Shown: positions 10,315-23,100 of the stretch, piece after piece | Layout of the letters: each line of letters starts with the position of its first letter | How positions within the stretch are numbered: position 1 is the first letter of the stretch | Origin: Polytrichum commune | Taxonomy: Eukaryota > Streptophyta > Polytrichopsida > Polytrichales > Polytrichaceae | Assembly (NCBI GenBank): GCA_950295325.1 | Contig: OX485806.1 | Coordinates: forward strand, 54,617,169-54,681,168 | Direction: 5' to 3' | Length of the DNA stretch: 64,000 nucleotides | Made by a program: the position numbers and the translations under genes | The notes under the pieces: model-generated | What the model was told of the DNA's origin: nothing | The model's database searches: none | What the model saw: only the letters and a program-made list of their open reading frames with translations

Positions 10315-12198
10315 TTAACCCAAACGATAGTCAGAGCAATTTCATCTCTCACGAGCTAGCCGATTATTCTTTACGGGCTATTCTAGTTCCCCCTAAAAAA
10401 CTAAAGCAGAAAATAGACGTGGCAGTGGTCACTAGGGCTCAGAAAAGGGCACAAACCATGATGGGTGAAGGTTCCAAGAAGTCGAATGAGTCTGAAGAGT
10501 CACCAAAATTCGTAGAACTTCCAGAGTTCTTGCAAAACGCAACCCTTAAGGCTAAGGTTCCCACAACTTCCCTAGGGCCTAACCCTGATGACGAACCGGT
10601 AGAAGAGCCATTACTGGAAGAAGAGGAAGACCTCTTCCAATTTGTGGATAGAAGAGACACATGGGGCAATGGCCTGCCCGTTAACTTCCCACCAAAACCC
10701 CAACCTAGTTGCGCCTTTAACCCGGCCGAGGAATACGACCTTTGGTCAGACCTTTGTAGCCTATGAGCCAACATTTCTTTGGCACAACTAATTCAAGTAG
10801 CTCCCGCCTTAAGAAAGGAATTCAAGGAAGGAGGCACCCATGTTAGGAAGGCTAAAATCCCAACGATGGCAGTTGAGGACTGAAGAACCCCCTTAGGGGA
10901 CGAAGGACCAATCGAGGTGGAGGTTGAGATTATGGACAAAATAATCCCGCACACCTTGGTTGATGGGGGTAGTGGGATCAATATTATGCCACTCTCAACG
11001 TTGGAGAAACTTGGCCTCGAGCTCACTGGCCTTTCACCCTTTGTTATCAATGTGGAGGACCAAAAACAAGTCACCCCCTTTGGACAGGTAAAGGATTGCT
11101 TGATGAAAGTCGGGGGAGAAGTCTATACGATCATGTTTCAAGTTTTGAGGCTCCCTGTAACATCCAAAAGTTATCCGATACTTTTAGGTAGAGACTGGCT
11201 TCGGAGAGCAAATAACACAACCAAGTGGTCTACGGGTACCTGCCAAATAACATTTGGGCCCCCTCACAACAGAACAATGACAAGAATTGCACTCCGTAAG
11301 CCTTCGGTAGAATTATCAGAATCTAATGTACCCAAATTAAAGCAAAAACCCATGATCACCTCAGTGGATTTAGCCAACCTGGTGCTAGGCTCTAAGACAC
11401 ATCCAGGCCCTGTGAAAGACTTGGGTCCTGGCCTCTACGGCTGGGAGGACACAGGTGAGTTCACAGCATGGATGGAACTCAACCCGGAAGAAATTCCCAA
11501 TCACACCCAGTTATATGCGATCACCGCCACCGAGGACACGTCACGTGGATACACCAGATTCGCACTCATAGCCGATGACCTACCGCTTGAGTCAATTTAT
11601 TCCTTCGAGATTGATGGCACGCAACCTATAGGCTTAGAGGACCTTTTGCTCGAAGAAGATATTCTTCCATCCTTGCATTTCAGGAACACCTCTAACGAAA
11701 TTAAGGTAGGCCATGATTTCGCGTCATCTCCCTCGGTGCCAAAGGATTGGTATAAAGGCCCAACCAATCAAACGTCGTTTGCTCTTGTATACGGGATTGA
11801 AGCAGTGCTCCCAATTGAGCTCGAGATCCCCTCTTTGCGAATGGCAGTTGATTCACGAGTTACGGTAGCCAAGTCACTGTCAGATAGGTTGTTAATGTTT
11901 AAGAGTCTTAGCGAGCGACAACAAGCTAGTGTGCAACATCTCAAGGCGATGCAACGGAAGCGCAAGGCCATCTTCGACAAACGACACAAAGTAAGAACTT
12001 TGCAACCTGGGACGTTGGTGATGCTCCAAGATGCGAGGAAACTGGAGTTCCCAGGTAAGTTTGACACCTTGTGGTTGGGTCCTTTTTGGGTCACGAACGT
12101 GTATTGACAATAATTTGGTTCAATTGGCTACACTTGATGGCACATATTTCCCTACGCGAACTAACAGGGGTCGGTGTAAGTTGTATAACGTGTGACAG
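10315..12198 (+). pseudogene. Ty3/Gypsy polyprotein remnant: protease fused to the integrase C-terminus
   Basis: One frame carries VVTRAQKR (gag-protease linker), then an aspartic-protease segment HTLVDGGSGINIMPLSTLEK (active-site Asp codon 10962-10964) and LLGRDWLRRA. At about 11730-11760 it jumps straight to the integrase end, TSFALVYGIEAVLPIELEIPS, followed by a basic region and FPGKFDTLWLGPFWVTNVY. Reverse transcriptase, RNase H and the integrase core are missing. In-frame stops occur at 10764 and 10881. A frameshift near 12105 leads into the last codons, ...FPTRTNRGRCKLYNV, ending TGA at about 12198. It is a dead coding remnant. Confidence 0.8.
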
Positions 12199-12723
12199 GT
12201 GCGACTAGCGGATTAAATGCGATGTGATACCTTTAGACCCAAAGCAAAGGCGGAGGGTTTTCAATTCCTGCAATAGGTGCTAGGTTAGAGGCCGGCCCTC
12301 CGTGGTCATTGTTTGAAGGAAACCAGTAGGGGGACCTTCTTTCTTCAGCGCCTAGAAATTGCTCTTGTAGTCTGAACTCTCTCCAAAGAGGAAGGAAACG
12401 GGTTGAAAGTTTTTTCTTCTATAGCTCCAAGTTGCTCCCGCAAGGCGGAGAGGGTGTCTTAGGTAGATACGAACCCAGTCCGGTGGGGGAGTGTGGCGGC
12501 TTTAAAGTGTTTTTTGGCTTTAGTATAGTACTATTTTTTTTTTCTCTCCTCTTCACATCTTAGAAAGGATAAGATGCAAGTAATAATATTAACAAAAAAC
12601 AAAACAAAAATATATGTGTAAGTGGTTGTGTGCATGTAGGTGACCGTGTACCCAAGATTGGCGTGCGAGCAAGAGCTGGAGTTCGTAGCGCTCGAACGAG
12701 CAGCTCCCCTGATGGTCGACATA
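12199..12723 (+). other. 3' untranslated part, polypurine tract and possible truncated foreign LTR
   Basis: After the polyprotein remnant comes non-coding DNA with a polypurine-type run GGTGGGGGAG (about 12481-12490) followed directly by TGTGGCGGCTTTAAAG. That is the expected layout of a polypurine tract and the start of a 3' LTR. The LTR matching the 5' end of this element, however, starts only at 12724 (TGTGAACCC), with no purine tract before it. The stretch 12491-12723 may be a truncated LTR of a different family, which would make the element a chimera. Confidence 0.45.
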
Positions 12724-12988
12724 TGTGAACCCTTAGAGTGGTCCACCACTCCGCGGGATCAATTTTAATTAGAATGTTAGCATTAACAATTAGAATTGAT
12801 AGGGAATTTAGGGAAAATTAGTTCATTTAGTAGTTAGCCTAGAAGAAGGAAGGTGAAGTATCAAGGACTTCGGGCCTTCAACCGGAAGTAACAAAATTCT
12901 AGTGAAGGGTAAGGTTGGTTAAAATAAAAACTAAGTAGTGATAGAAAATAACGAAGTAGAAATAATATGCTAGCTAGTAAAAACTGCT

Positions 12989-13113
12989 AGTTAAGCAAAT
13001 GTTAGTAGATGTTAGCTAAGAAAATGTTAGCAGATGTTAGCTAAGCAAATCTTAGTAGATGCTAGCTAAGCAAATATTAGTTGATGCTTGCTAAGAAAAT
13101 ACTAGTTTATTAG
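12989..13113 (+). repeat. 25-bp tandem repeat in the LTR, five units
   Basis: Five units of the type AGCTAAGCAAATGTTAGTAGATGTT follow each other at 12989, 13014, 13039, 13064 and 13089. The same TTAGCTAGCATCTACTAA units, reversed, are seen at about 29750-29830 in the solo LTR, so the repeat belongs to the LTR family. Confidence 0.85.
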
Positions 13114-13599
13114 TTAATAGGGGTCACACAAGACTATTAGAGGTGTTTGGCGAAAGAAGACAAAATCGGCTAGAAGACTTTTGAAGAAAAAATAGAAAGA
13201 GAATAAGGGGGCTACTTGCCCACTTGTCCCCTTGCCAACTCGATGGCGAAAAATTAGAAATGTTCTAAGGTTCCTTGTCGGAGCCACCTCGGCAAGAGGG
13301 TGGCAACCTCAATTTGGAAAAAATCCCAAGCCGAATTTTCGGGAAAGGGTTCAAAGAATGAAGCCGGTGGCGGAGGGGTCCAACCAGTTTTTGAGAGGGT
13401 TTAAAAACCCCCTCTTCCCCTTCAATCTCTCTCCACATTTTCATTTTTTGCACGGCAAAACCCTCTAAAATTGTAGTTAGAAGGAAGAGACATCCTCATT
13501 CATTCAATATAGCCATAAGTTAGAATTCTTGTAGTTAGAATTTTTGAGAGAAGGTAGTGTGTTTTTGAACACACCCCTAAGTAGTTGTGTCACTTCCAA

Positions 13600-14311
13600 G
13601 CAAGTGTAGTGGACACAAAAATTGCAATTTAGCCTTTTAATTTTGAGTCAATGTAGCCATTTATGTTAGCTTTCCAAAAAATCTAATATTATTAAAATCA
13701 GAGTTAGGGAGCAAAAGTTATGAGTGTTTGAATGAAGGTGTCTCAACTGCCTCTTAAATTACAAGTGCTGATTTCGTAAGGACATAACTAAAAGAAAAAT
13801 CATTCAATTGATTTGGTATTTAAGTGTGTTATAGGTCTTGTTGTTAGCTTACTAGAATGTGCAAGCATGCTAGAATTTAATTTCATGTGTCAAAGTTATG
13901 AGTGTTTTAATGAAGATGTTGCAGCTGCCTCTCAAACTATAAGTACTGATTTTGCAAGTGCATAACTAAAAATAAAATGATCCAGTTGCTTTGATATTCA
14001 CATACATTATAGTTCTTGTTGTTAGCTTTCTAGAAAGTATAAATTTGTCACAATCAAAATTAAGAAGTGAGAGTTATGAATGTTTGAAGGAAGGTATCCC
14101 AGCTGCCTCTTAAAATATAAGAGTTGACTTTGTAAGCTCATACTTGCAAGAGGAAACATGGAGTTGTTTTGATATTTGGAGTAATTGTAGATCTGATTTT
14201 AAAGTTTCTAGAAATTTTAAGTTTGTTGGAATTTAAGTTAATAAGCAAAAGTTATGGATGTTTGAATGAAGGTATCCCAGCTGTCTCTTGAATTCTAAGA
14301 GCTGACTTTGT
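13600..14311 (+). repeat. Array of about four 178-bp units inside the LTR
   Basis: GTTATG anchors fall at 13717, 13895, 14073 and 14251, exactly 178 bases apart. GTTAGC anchors at 13665, 13843 and 14021 give the same period. Units share TGTTTGAATGAAGGT and CAGCTGCCTCTT and are otherwise diverged. The period is nucleosome-like. The solo LTR at 27285-30054 shows a similar period (AAGCTA at 28781 and 28961). Confidence 0.85.
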
Positions 14312-15536
14312 AAGCTTATATCTTTAAGAAGATCCATATTGTTTAAACAAAGGGGTGTCTGCTGCCTTACGAGAAGAGGTTCATCCATCCAAGGTTGGTG
14401 TTGTGGGCGGCCTAGCGTTGGAATAGGGGTTCCGCACCAACCTTCGCAAAGCCAAGATGGGAGTCAATCAATAAGCGTTTTAACCTTACACCCTTCAATT
14501 TAGGATTGAAGGGAGTGCGGCAAAGGTAAATTCTCACCCCAACCCAACTATCCATGTAAGGCTAGGATGGCATCACCCACCTAGCCACCGAGGGGGATTT
14601 CAACTCCCATATGTGCGGAGCCTCTCGGTTAAATGTTGTGGTAGTAACTTTCCATTCATAGCTCGTTCGTGTGTGGTGAAGCTAGATCAATCATCGGCAT
14701 GACCACTCTGTATGTTTGTAGGAGGTAAGGTGGGAGTAATGACCCACGAAACCACCATCATGTTATTGGCCCCAAGGGTTGGAGGTGATGGCGCCAACCC
14801 TTGAAGATTGTGCAACAGGTTGAACATATAGGTTGCCTTATTTTCCGGTCCCATCAAGTTGAATTTTCGTGATCAACCCGTGTTGAACTAATTTATAACC
14901 AACAACATTCGTATGACCCTCGTGGGCAAAAACCAACCGGAAACTTAACTCGGAGGATTGAGACTACCCCTCCGACGGCAAAGATCGGAGGGTATAAGTA
15001 TCAATCAACCTTCAAGAGACCCGCACAGGGCCTTGAAGGGTTCGGGTTAGGGCGTGCACCAAACAGGTAGGTGGTGATGCCATAAATTATGAACTTAGTA
15101 ACATAGGTTTTGTTCAATCAACCATAAACTAAGAATGAAGGTTGAGAGGGTGGGACTTAATTAAGGTCCCCCCGTTTAGAGAATTTAATATATAAGAAGT
15201 AAAGAATTAGAGGTGGCCCAAAATAAAAGGTAAAGGTTATTTCATCTATTAGGGCTAGGTTGCCTTGATCCCAAGGCTGGTGCGTCTGCGCGTAGACTAT
15301 GATAGAGTAGGCATTAGGTTAGGGAACTTGATAATTATCCTAGGCACTTGAAATCTAGGCACAACCTATCGGAAGAATACGACGCGATCATCAAATCCCT
15401 CTACTAACACAAAACACCCATTAAATATTATAAATCCGGGTTTGGCTTGGGCACCTGCCAAGGCAGGCCATCCTCACTGAAGGGCTTGTGCGGTACTTTT
15501 AGGCTCCCTCGGAGGGGGGTGCCCAAAAGCACCACA

Positions 15537-15709
15537 ACTGCAAACATCTTTATTATGTGTTTAGATTTCTGTGCAAGGTAGGTTATGACAACGATAAGTT
15601 TATACACACTCCAACGTACGTCTACAACGAGGTCATTCGGCTACTTGAACTTGCCGGTGTTGTAGAGTGTAAGTATTGTTCAAAGTGTTGTGTTCAACCA
15701 CATGCTTGA
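15537..15709 (+). pseudogene. SWIM zinc-finger gene, 3' part after the retrotransposon
   Basis: The second ACTGC copy completes CAC-TGC and the frame continues as KHLYYVFRFLCKVGYDN, then YNEVIRLLELAGVVECKYCSKC, to TGA at 15707-15709. The KH supplies the CxH half of the SWIM motif begun at about 5924. A splice-donor-like GTAAGT at 15669 could instead end an exon there. Frame and duplication agree exactly with the 5' part. Confidence 0.75.
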
Positions 15710-16911
15710 ATACATCAATAAAATCTCCATGGTAATAGGCATTTTTCATTGTTGTTCATTCAAAATATTAGTATTTTACAATTGGAAATTGCAATTAAAA
15801 TATTACCAAATTTAGATTATGGACCCTAAATCATGCATACTTACTAAATATGGCATCATCGTTCACATGTTACCGCTCACTACTCATGTGTTACTGCTCA
15901 CTGCTCATGTGTTACCGTTCACTGCTCACCTATGGCAAGTAAAATGCACATGATATTAAAGAATTACGTAGAGTGTAACATGGATGTGTGATAAAATATA
16001 TTATAATGTAGCATGTGAAACTATAGAATAATACAAAGTGAAACATTCTTTTTTTATAATGATGATTCCATACACAAGTAAAAGAGAATCTCCCAAAGTT
16101 ACATACATACGCAAAATTCATCCTTTCTAGAATATATTTGTTCAAACTTTCATAAAAATGTGTACAAAATGGTGAGAATAAGTACAAGCACAAAAAAATT
16201 GTTCACTATCAACCATACAACATAAAGCTCTTAATATTATACTTTTGAGAAGTCCATTTTTTCCTAATGAAAAAAAAATGACTACCTCTTTGACAATGCT
16301 TAAATCAAATGAAGTTGTAAAAACTTCATGGCATTATTATCTAAAGCATGTCCACTCTCAACAATGGACTTGAGTGGTATTCCCAACATCTCAGTGCATG
16401 AAGTAGTTCAAGCTTATGAATCTTATGTAGGTAAGGAGGGGAGACAACATTGAGATGTAGCCTAAATTGCATCTTGCATCTTCAACATGTCAAAGGTCAA
16501 AAAAAAAAAAAAAACAAACAAACAAACCAAAACATTAAAAAAAATGCAAATATAAAATTAATTGAAAATTATTTAAAAAGAAATATGAAAATAATAAAAG
16601 AAATTCAACATTAACTTTAAAAAAATTCAACACAAGGTGATGCCAAAATTTAGAATTTTAACTTAGTAAATTTCCAATCCACAACTCAATCAACGTTGTT
16701 TTAAGTTATTTTCATCATACAATTAAGGTTTTTTGAGATATACTATAGACATTCAAGTTAGAGAGAAGCACATTAAGTTTGTTTATGTTATTTTATATAT
16801 GATCAAAGTTTTTTAATGTATTAAAACTATTTTATGCATATCATTTTGTGTCGTGACAATTGAAGTTGTTTATATTATTTGAGGATACTAAAACAATTTC
16901 TAATAATGTAG
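15710..16911. other. AT-rich spacer with a 21-bp triplicate
   Basis: No gene is seen. Three 21-bp units of the type TCATGTGTTACCGCTCACTGC stand at 15863-15883, 15884-15904 and 15905-15925. An A-rich run (A16 followed by CAAA repeats) lies at about 16499-16528. Confidence 0.6.
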
Positions 16912-19883
16912 ATGGCGTCCCAAACCCCTCCAAGGACTGGTACTTCATCTGAAATTTATTTTGGAGGTTTGTCCCCTGCGGAGCGAGACGTAGCTCGAGC
17001 TGACTTTGCAGCGGTACATGCTAGGCTTCAAACTCCTTCTCCACGTGGTTGCCGGGCTTTGGATATGTCCCCTGAGGAGGTTATGGACTTGGTAAAAATA
17101 CCCCAACCTCCCCCGTCTCGTCCTAGGCCATATTACTATCGACCTGGTCAGCTAGGTGAGGAGATCAGGGGTGACTTGCGTAGGCGATTGGATGCTACGC
17201 GAGCGGAGAATCATTTCAGGGAGTCTCAAGTGCGACATGATCCTATCATAGAGCAAGTTCCGGTTTTGAGGCCGAGTGTTCGTCCTCCGGTTTCTCGAGG
17301 GGGTGTTGGTGTGCAGGGTAGGCGTATTATGACCATTTTGGCGAGTCAAGGCATACAAATTCCCCCTGCCCATGTTGGGATACCTCCTGTGCCTATTATT
17401 GCCACCTTGACATCCCATAGTGTCGAGCGCTCCATTGCTAGTGCATTAGGGGTTGATGGTCTTCAAGGATCACGTATTTTACAGCTTTTGGCACGGGTAG
17501 GTCACTTAGTGCATTTTAAAAACAACGTGCGGCATAATATAGAGAGGATTAAAATCATTTGAAATAAAAATTATAAAGGAATTCCAAATAATGAAGGGGC
17601 CATTAAATGTAGACAATCCCATTATAAGTAAGTTAGATGGACATAAAATGTGGGCCATTATTTTTTTGTAAAATTAATATAGGGGCTGAAGATAAGGATC
17701 CTAGAAGGTATGTTTAGTATGTTTGCTATGGTCTCCTATGTGTTTTCTTCATAACTTTGTTTGCAATGATATTACTGTTTGCACCCTTCTTTGTTTCCAT
17801 GGTTTCCCTTAACACTCGTCAATGCGTTAGGAAGTAAATTAGCTTTTATTACTTAAAAGGAATATAGAGTACAAAAAATTGCAGTGACTTGGACAATATA
17901 AGTAATGGAAGGGTGCAAACAAATGGGCCATTTTTGAAATTTAAGTAATTATAGGGAGGCTTTAATTCAACCCTTGAAGGTAAATAGCCCCAAAACAAAA
18001 AACCCCCAGCCGCACGTGATGCACAAAAATGCCTTAGAGTGACCTACCCGTGGTTTTTGGATAGTAGGGGCACTGCGGTGGAGGCCAAATTAGCATTGGC
18101 GAAGGAAAGGGAAGTGTTTGATACAAATATGCAAGAGAAGAGGAGAGCTTTAGCTCGAGAAAGGACAAATATGTTACAGGAAATTGAGAGAGAGTGAGAG
18201 AGACATCATTATTTCATATTCATACTGAGCGCGCCTTATTTTTGAGAGAGGTTGAAAACTGGTTTGCTCCCGTTGTTGCACATTTGTCTCCATCAGTATG
18301 CGATGTCGATGAGCCTATTGTAGAGACTACGAGTGAGGTCGTTCATAGGCGTAGTTTGTCACATAACCTAGTTAAGGTACAATCCATTTTTGTTAAACGT
18401 GTTCCAGATTTCCACACAGTCGCAATTATAGAGGGTATAGAGGATGCCCGAACAGTGTTTCTAGCACAAATTACTTCGTATCCAGCCATAGATTATCATT
18501 CGCGGGTGCTTCATCTTATGATATTAGATCCTTCCTCTGGTTTATATTTTCCGTCTTTGACATATGCTCAGCATCCTATTTGGTCTATGGTTTTTACATC
18601 CATGGAGATAACTGATACTCCTGGAGGATTGTCATTGAGATCACCTTCCTTAGATGAGTTGTTTTCTATGCCTTTGCCCTCTTTGAATTTAGACTTTGCT
18701 ACAGATAGTGCACGGCCTAGTAGAGGGTATATTGGTGGTCGGGATGATGTATTTCCATCTATTACTATTGGATTAGGGCATATAGTTTGGTACATGGGCC
18801 TTCATTATTTCCGAGCCTCGTCCCACGTTGTGTTCCTTCGAGGGGTGCGCACAAAGTTTTGGGGGGGATCGTATATCGCATACAGTGATGGTACGGAGCA
18901 TGTTACACTTCTAGAGGTTTTGGAGTGTCTTGTTGGCGTTGAGGATGGCGAGCCGATGTTTATAGCTCGTTTGTTCGCTCGGGTTGAAGATATCACTAGT
19001 CGAGGTTATAGTATTCCCGAGTTCATTCATTCTGATGGTGGACGGCGGAGATGTTTACGACAGGAGGTATTCTATACAACAAGTTCTTTCTTGGGTAATG
19101 CATCCCAAGTGCACGGTAAGTTCTATACTGTTGTCAATTATGTTTGATATAGTTTTCATATATAATCATACCTACTATATCATACTAATGAAAATCTTGT
19201 ATGTTGAACCATTGCAAATGTTGTGGATTGTTTCTTTACCGTGTAGTCTTATCATTTGTGGTCTGGTCGGATGTCATTGCTTATGGCGTATTTTTGCGAG
19301 TACATGGTGGATTTGTCTATACCACATGGGATTTGGAGGCGTTTGTGTACATCTAGTTCCGCCGAGGCTGTGGTGAAGAGACTTGCTAATAGCCGAGCTT
19401 ACTCACAGGTTGGTGTCCTACCATCTTGTATCGGGATTCCTCAACCTCATGTGAGAGTTCTTGTGTTCAAGACTATTTTGGGTAGTCATATTTACGATCG
19501 GCTCACTAGTCTACGTCATATTCGAGGAAATAGTGATGATTCATATATAGACGTTGAGTGTGATAGTGATACGTGGAGTGCAGTATTTGGTCCCATATTG
19601 CAGTATTGTATTGTGGAGCACCATACCCGCCATATCCGTTTAGCTTGTACAGGGTATGACATTCTCTGACAACATATATTCTATCTTTGGTCCACCTTTC
19701 CGGATCATTAACTTGCTGAGCCCTCTGACGATTTCCCCCATCCACCAATCAGTCGGGTGGACAGTAGGATGGTTTTTAGTTTTTTCGGCCACTCAGTTAG
19801 GGTTCCACATCTTCGAGTTGGTTTTACATGGGATAGATATATTTGGGAGCCCATACGTTGATGATATGAGAGCATTGGTGTAG
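16912..19883 (+). pseudogene. Accessory gene of a putative two-gene DNA transposon (multi-exon, decayed)
   Basis: The first exon starts ATGGCGTCC at 16912 and is open to 17562, although a donor-like GGGTAGGT at about 17497 may end it. It is Pro/Arg-rich (PPPSRPRPYYYRPG) and includes ELRPS-like repeats around RPPVSRGG. A second exon from about 18005 has a charged coiled-coil stretch (KLALAKEREVF...QEIERE), then shifts frame in a GA run at about 18187-18200. It continues from 18197 to a GTAAGT donor at 19116. This part contains WGGSYIAYSDG, PMFIARLFARVEDI and RQEVFYTTSSFLGNASQVHG, a pattern resembling a BAH domain (weak inference). A third exon begins after CGTGTAG at 19247 and runs to about 19650, but its frame does not match the simplest splice. 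No database family is recognised with confidence. Confidence 0.5.
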
Positions 19884-20146
19884 TGGACCGTCACCTTAGT
19901 CCTTGAGAGTAGTTTGTGAATGACATCATATGTATTTGGTTTTGATATTTATATATTTGATACCTTGGTTACATCTTGTACATACTATTGGATAGTAAAT
20001 TTATACTAAATTCAATAATAAACAATCTCAATATAAAAATATAAAAACACCAATAAATGAAATCCAAAACATTGAATATATGAAATATGATATAATAACA
20101 AGGTTATACAAATATATAAAGATGAATAAACCAATAAAACATCTAA

Positions 20147-23100
20147 CTAGGTTATTACGGGTGTTGTGAATCCCATCCGGCCACGTCCACGAGAGCCACG
20201 AGCTCTACCTCGGCCACGTCCAATGTTGGATGGTATAATATTGGTAACGGTATGGACTATAGTAGCGGTTTCTGCTGCCTCAATACATGGAGCATTTAAT
20301 GTGGACTGTAGTATAGGTTGCTTTTGCATACGTCAAAAAGTTTGTCTAGATATATCTACCTCCATTGCTAGTGTAGTCAATGGTCTAACTCGTTCCAATA
20401 CACGGCGTCCCTGCCACAATAGAACATTTTATAATCATAAGACATAAGTTAGATAATATATATATATACCAATAATAAACCTTATAGATTTATTTTATAG
20501 ATTTTGTTTAACATAATATTATCCAAATAAGACAATTAAAATTTCTACCTGATGAGGTTCGGTTAAGGCTGTGGGAGTTTGTATTGCTTTCAATTGTTCT
20601 CGTTCATGCCTATGATACCAATTCCTAAACAATTGGATCAATTGTTTAGCTGTAACGCGATCTCCATATCTCAAGGCTAGTATTTCTGCCTCGGGTTTAG
20701 TAAGAAATGAAGGATGCTCCAAAAATATCGACCTCATGGCAATTTTAATATCTCCATGAACTTGTATTTTTTCTCGATATTTTTGCAAGACATTGCAAGC
20801 ATGATGGGATTTTTATGCCAAAAATCAAACAAAATATCAATCAAAAATTCATAAACTAATATGGTAGAAACTTGATAAATATAGTATATTTGGAAACATA
20901 CTGGAATCATATCATTGCATGACATTCGTAATCGAATATATTGTACAAACATCTCCTTATCAAGGTCCATTTTGTCCCATTCCGCAGTCTATTAAAAAAA
21001 ATATTAATCATTGTAAGCATATATTCAATCCCTACACAATCATAAATTAAATAATCAAATACAAACATAAGTTAGGACTTACCCCACGAATACGAGCTGA
21101 AGGACCTCCACGATCTGCACTTTGTGCAGAGTGCATATTCTTGGCCTCTCTATGTTTTCTCTCTAAAACCTCATTTTTCAAGCGCCCTAGTGTAATAGGA
21201 TGTGGTAGCCCACGAGAAATTTGCCCAGCGTGAGCCATTTGGATATGAAAATATGGAGTAAATTGAACAAAACACTTAGAGGCATACCAACCAAACTCAC
21301 GTGCCACATATGATAAGTTGTACAACCAACAAAAACCATATTAATATATAAAATATACCATTTAAATTAAATAAATAATAATAAATACATTGAAATCATA
21401 TTATATGTTACAAGTCATACCTTTCTTCCAAAGGCAACTCCAATTCGGGCGATAAACTATCATATGATTGTTGTAACATATCCAAACGTCGGTAAGCATC
21501 CCACATCTTATACATATACTCATAACGAGTACTACCCGCTCCTTCTCGCACCACCTTAACAATACCCAACATAATAATAAAATATGTTAATGGTCATTTG
21601 AATTTATTACATAACATTAAGTTTTTTGCTGTCATGACATTCATAGGAAAAATAAATCAAAACAAAGATGTTTTACCTCTAGTAAAATATCCATATGACG
21701 TAATAAACGATCACTTATAATACCATCGGATTGGCCATAATTCAACGACATATATTGTCGATTTTTTTTCTACTTGCCCATTTGTAAAGTCATTTGGATA
21801 TTCAAAGATTGACTCTGCATATTTTTCAAAGGTAGATGTAAAAAATCGTTAATAAACTTTCAATTTTATATATTAAAAATTAATGAAATCTAAAAGTTCA
21901 AAACTAAACCTAAAAAATACAAATTACTTGCATACAAACACGAAGATGATTAAACCGTGATGTAGTCTTTGGATTAGCAATATCCAAGTCTTGAGCAAAA
22001 TGTTCTAAATGTTGTATAAGCTTCATGATTGTTCGAATAGAAGCATGTCTTGTACAATACACGAAATCTTTCATTGGTGGGGGAGTAAGCTGTTTATAAA
22101 ACAAATATATGGGTTAAAATATAAATCAATCATTACATAAAATAATAAATTATATACCAAAAGATCTAACAATATTATAGAAAAGATGGAGGAAATAAAA
22201 TTTACCTTATATTCATTAGGCCTATTCATAGGCCAATTCCGCAAAACAAGAATTTTGGGAACCAAAGCACCTATCTCAATGGGAAGTATCTCTATCAAAG
22301 GCTCGTGCACTCCCACATTGGAAGGAATACTCGGATTCATCTCCTGGATAATAAACATTATACATTAAATATTACCAACATTCAATAAGTTAAAATTTGA
22401 AATTTATAAAAATATAGAAAATAATAAATAATTGAAATATAAAAATCGTTGTTGTGTAAGATTCACGCATATAGTAAGTAGCCCCGATTGAAGATAAAGT
22501 ATCAAGAGCATTGATGTCAATATGGATGGCCATGTTTGTTGAGGTAGGTTTTGTTGGAAAACACCAAGGACATAAATTAAACCCTATTGCTGATGCAGCA
22601 CCTCTGGTCACCAAACCATAAGAACATGCTAGGTCGTGACACTCAAAAAGTCGAAACTGTATATGTCGATTATCAATGGTAATCCCTAGCTGCATGAGGT
22701 CACGAAGCTGATCCAAGATGTGTCCACCATTCGGATATGCTTCTCAATTAGCAATATGGATGATAACTTCCTTATCTGAATATTTTCCTTCATACTTAGC
22801 AATTGATATGCAAGACAACAACCCTCGATCGTGAAGAAGCTCCAAACAAACCTCACAAACCTGACACACATAAATTTCATCAATAATGTAATTCAACCAA
22901 TCAAATATAATAATATTTATTGTAAAATGTTAAATAAAACATATCTAAATATGAATTTAAATTTAAAAATAAGAATATTAACAAACTTGACCTCCACGAT
23001 TCCAATGACATCTAAAATCGATTCCCAATTTAAAATAGACCATACCCTGTAAGATTTCACCTGAACGTCGCTCATATAATAAAATCATAAAAATACACCA

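Larger units (their letters stand above)
5988..15536 (+). mobile_element. LTR retrotransposon (Ty3/Gypsy-like), degenerate, inserted in the SWIM gene
   Basis: The element begins TGTGAACCC and ends ACCACA. It is flanked by an exact 5-bp duplication ACTGC (5983-5987 and 15537-15541), and the SWIM codons read through across the join. It has a 119-bp remnant of the 5' LTR (5988-6106), a coding remnant (6108-6219 continuing at 10315-12198), a nested 4.1-kb element (6220-10309) and a complete 3' LTR (12724-15536). The 5' LTR, primer site, most of gag, reverse transcriptase, RNase H and most of integrase are missing. It therefore could not move by itself. Confidence 0.85.
12724..15536 (+). repeat. 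3' LTR, 2.8 kb, of the outer retrotransposon
   Basis: It starts TGTGAACCCTTAGAG and ends GCACCACA, next to the target duplication. A diverged copy in the opposite orientation is at 27285-30054. Inside are a 25-bp tandem repeat (12989-13113), a 178-bp periodic array (about 13600-14311) and later segments that include GATTGTGCAACAGGTTGAAC, matched in the second copy. No coding sequence of note: the small frames at 13232-13468 lie in the same place as similar non-coding sequence in the solo LTR. Confidence 0.85.

Noticed and set aside
13232-13468. Small protein inside the LTR
   Set aside because: The corresponding part of the solo LTR (about 29460-29640) does not keep the frame, so it is not conserved coding sequence.
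22390-22716. CACTA (En/Spm) tnp2 transposase
   Set aside because: The exon pattern and CPWC pair invited the comparison, but the conserved tnp2 strings were not found and no CACTA ends are present near the gene.
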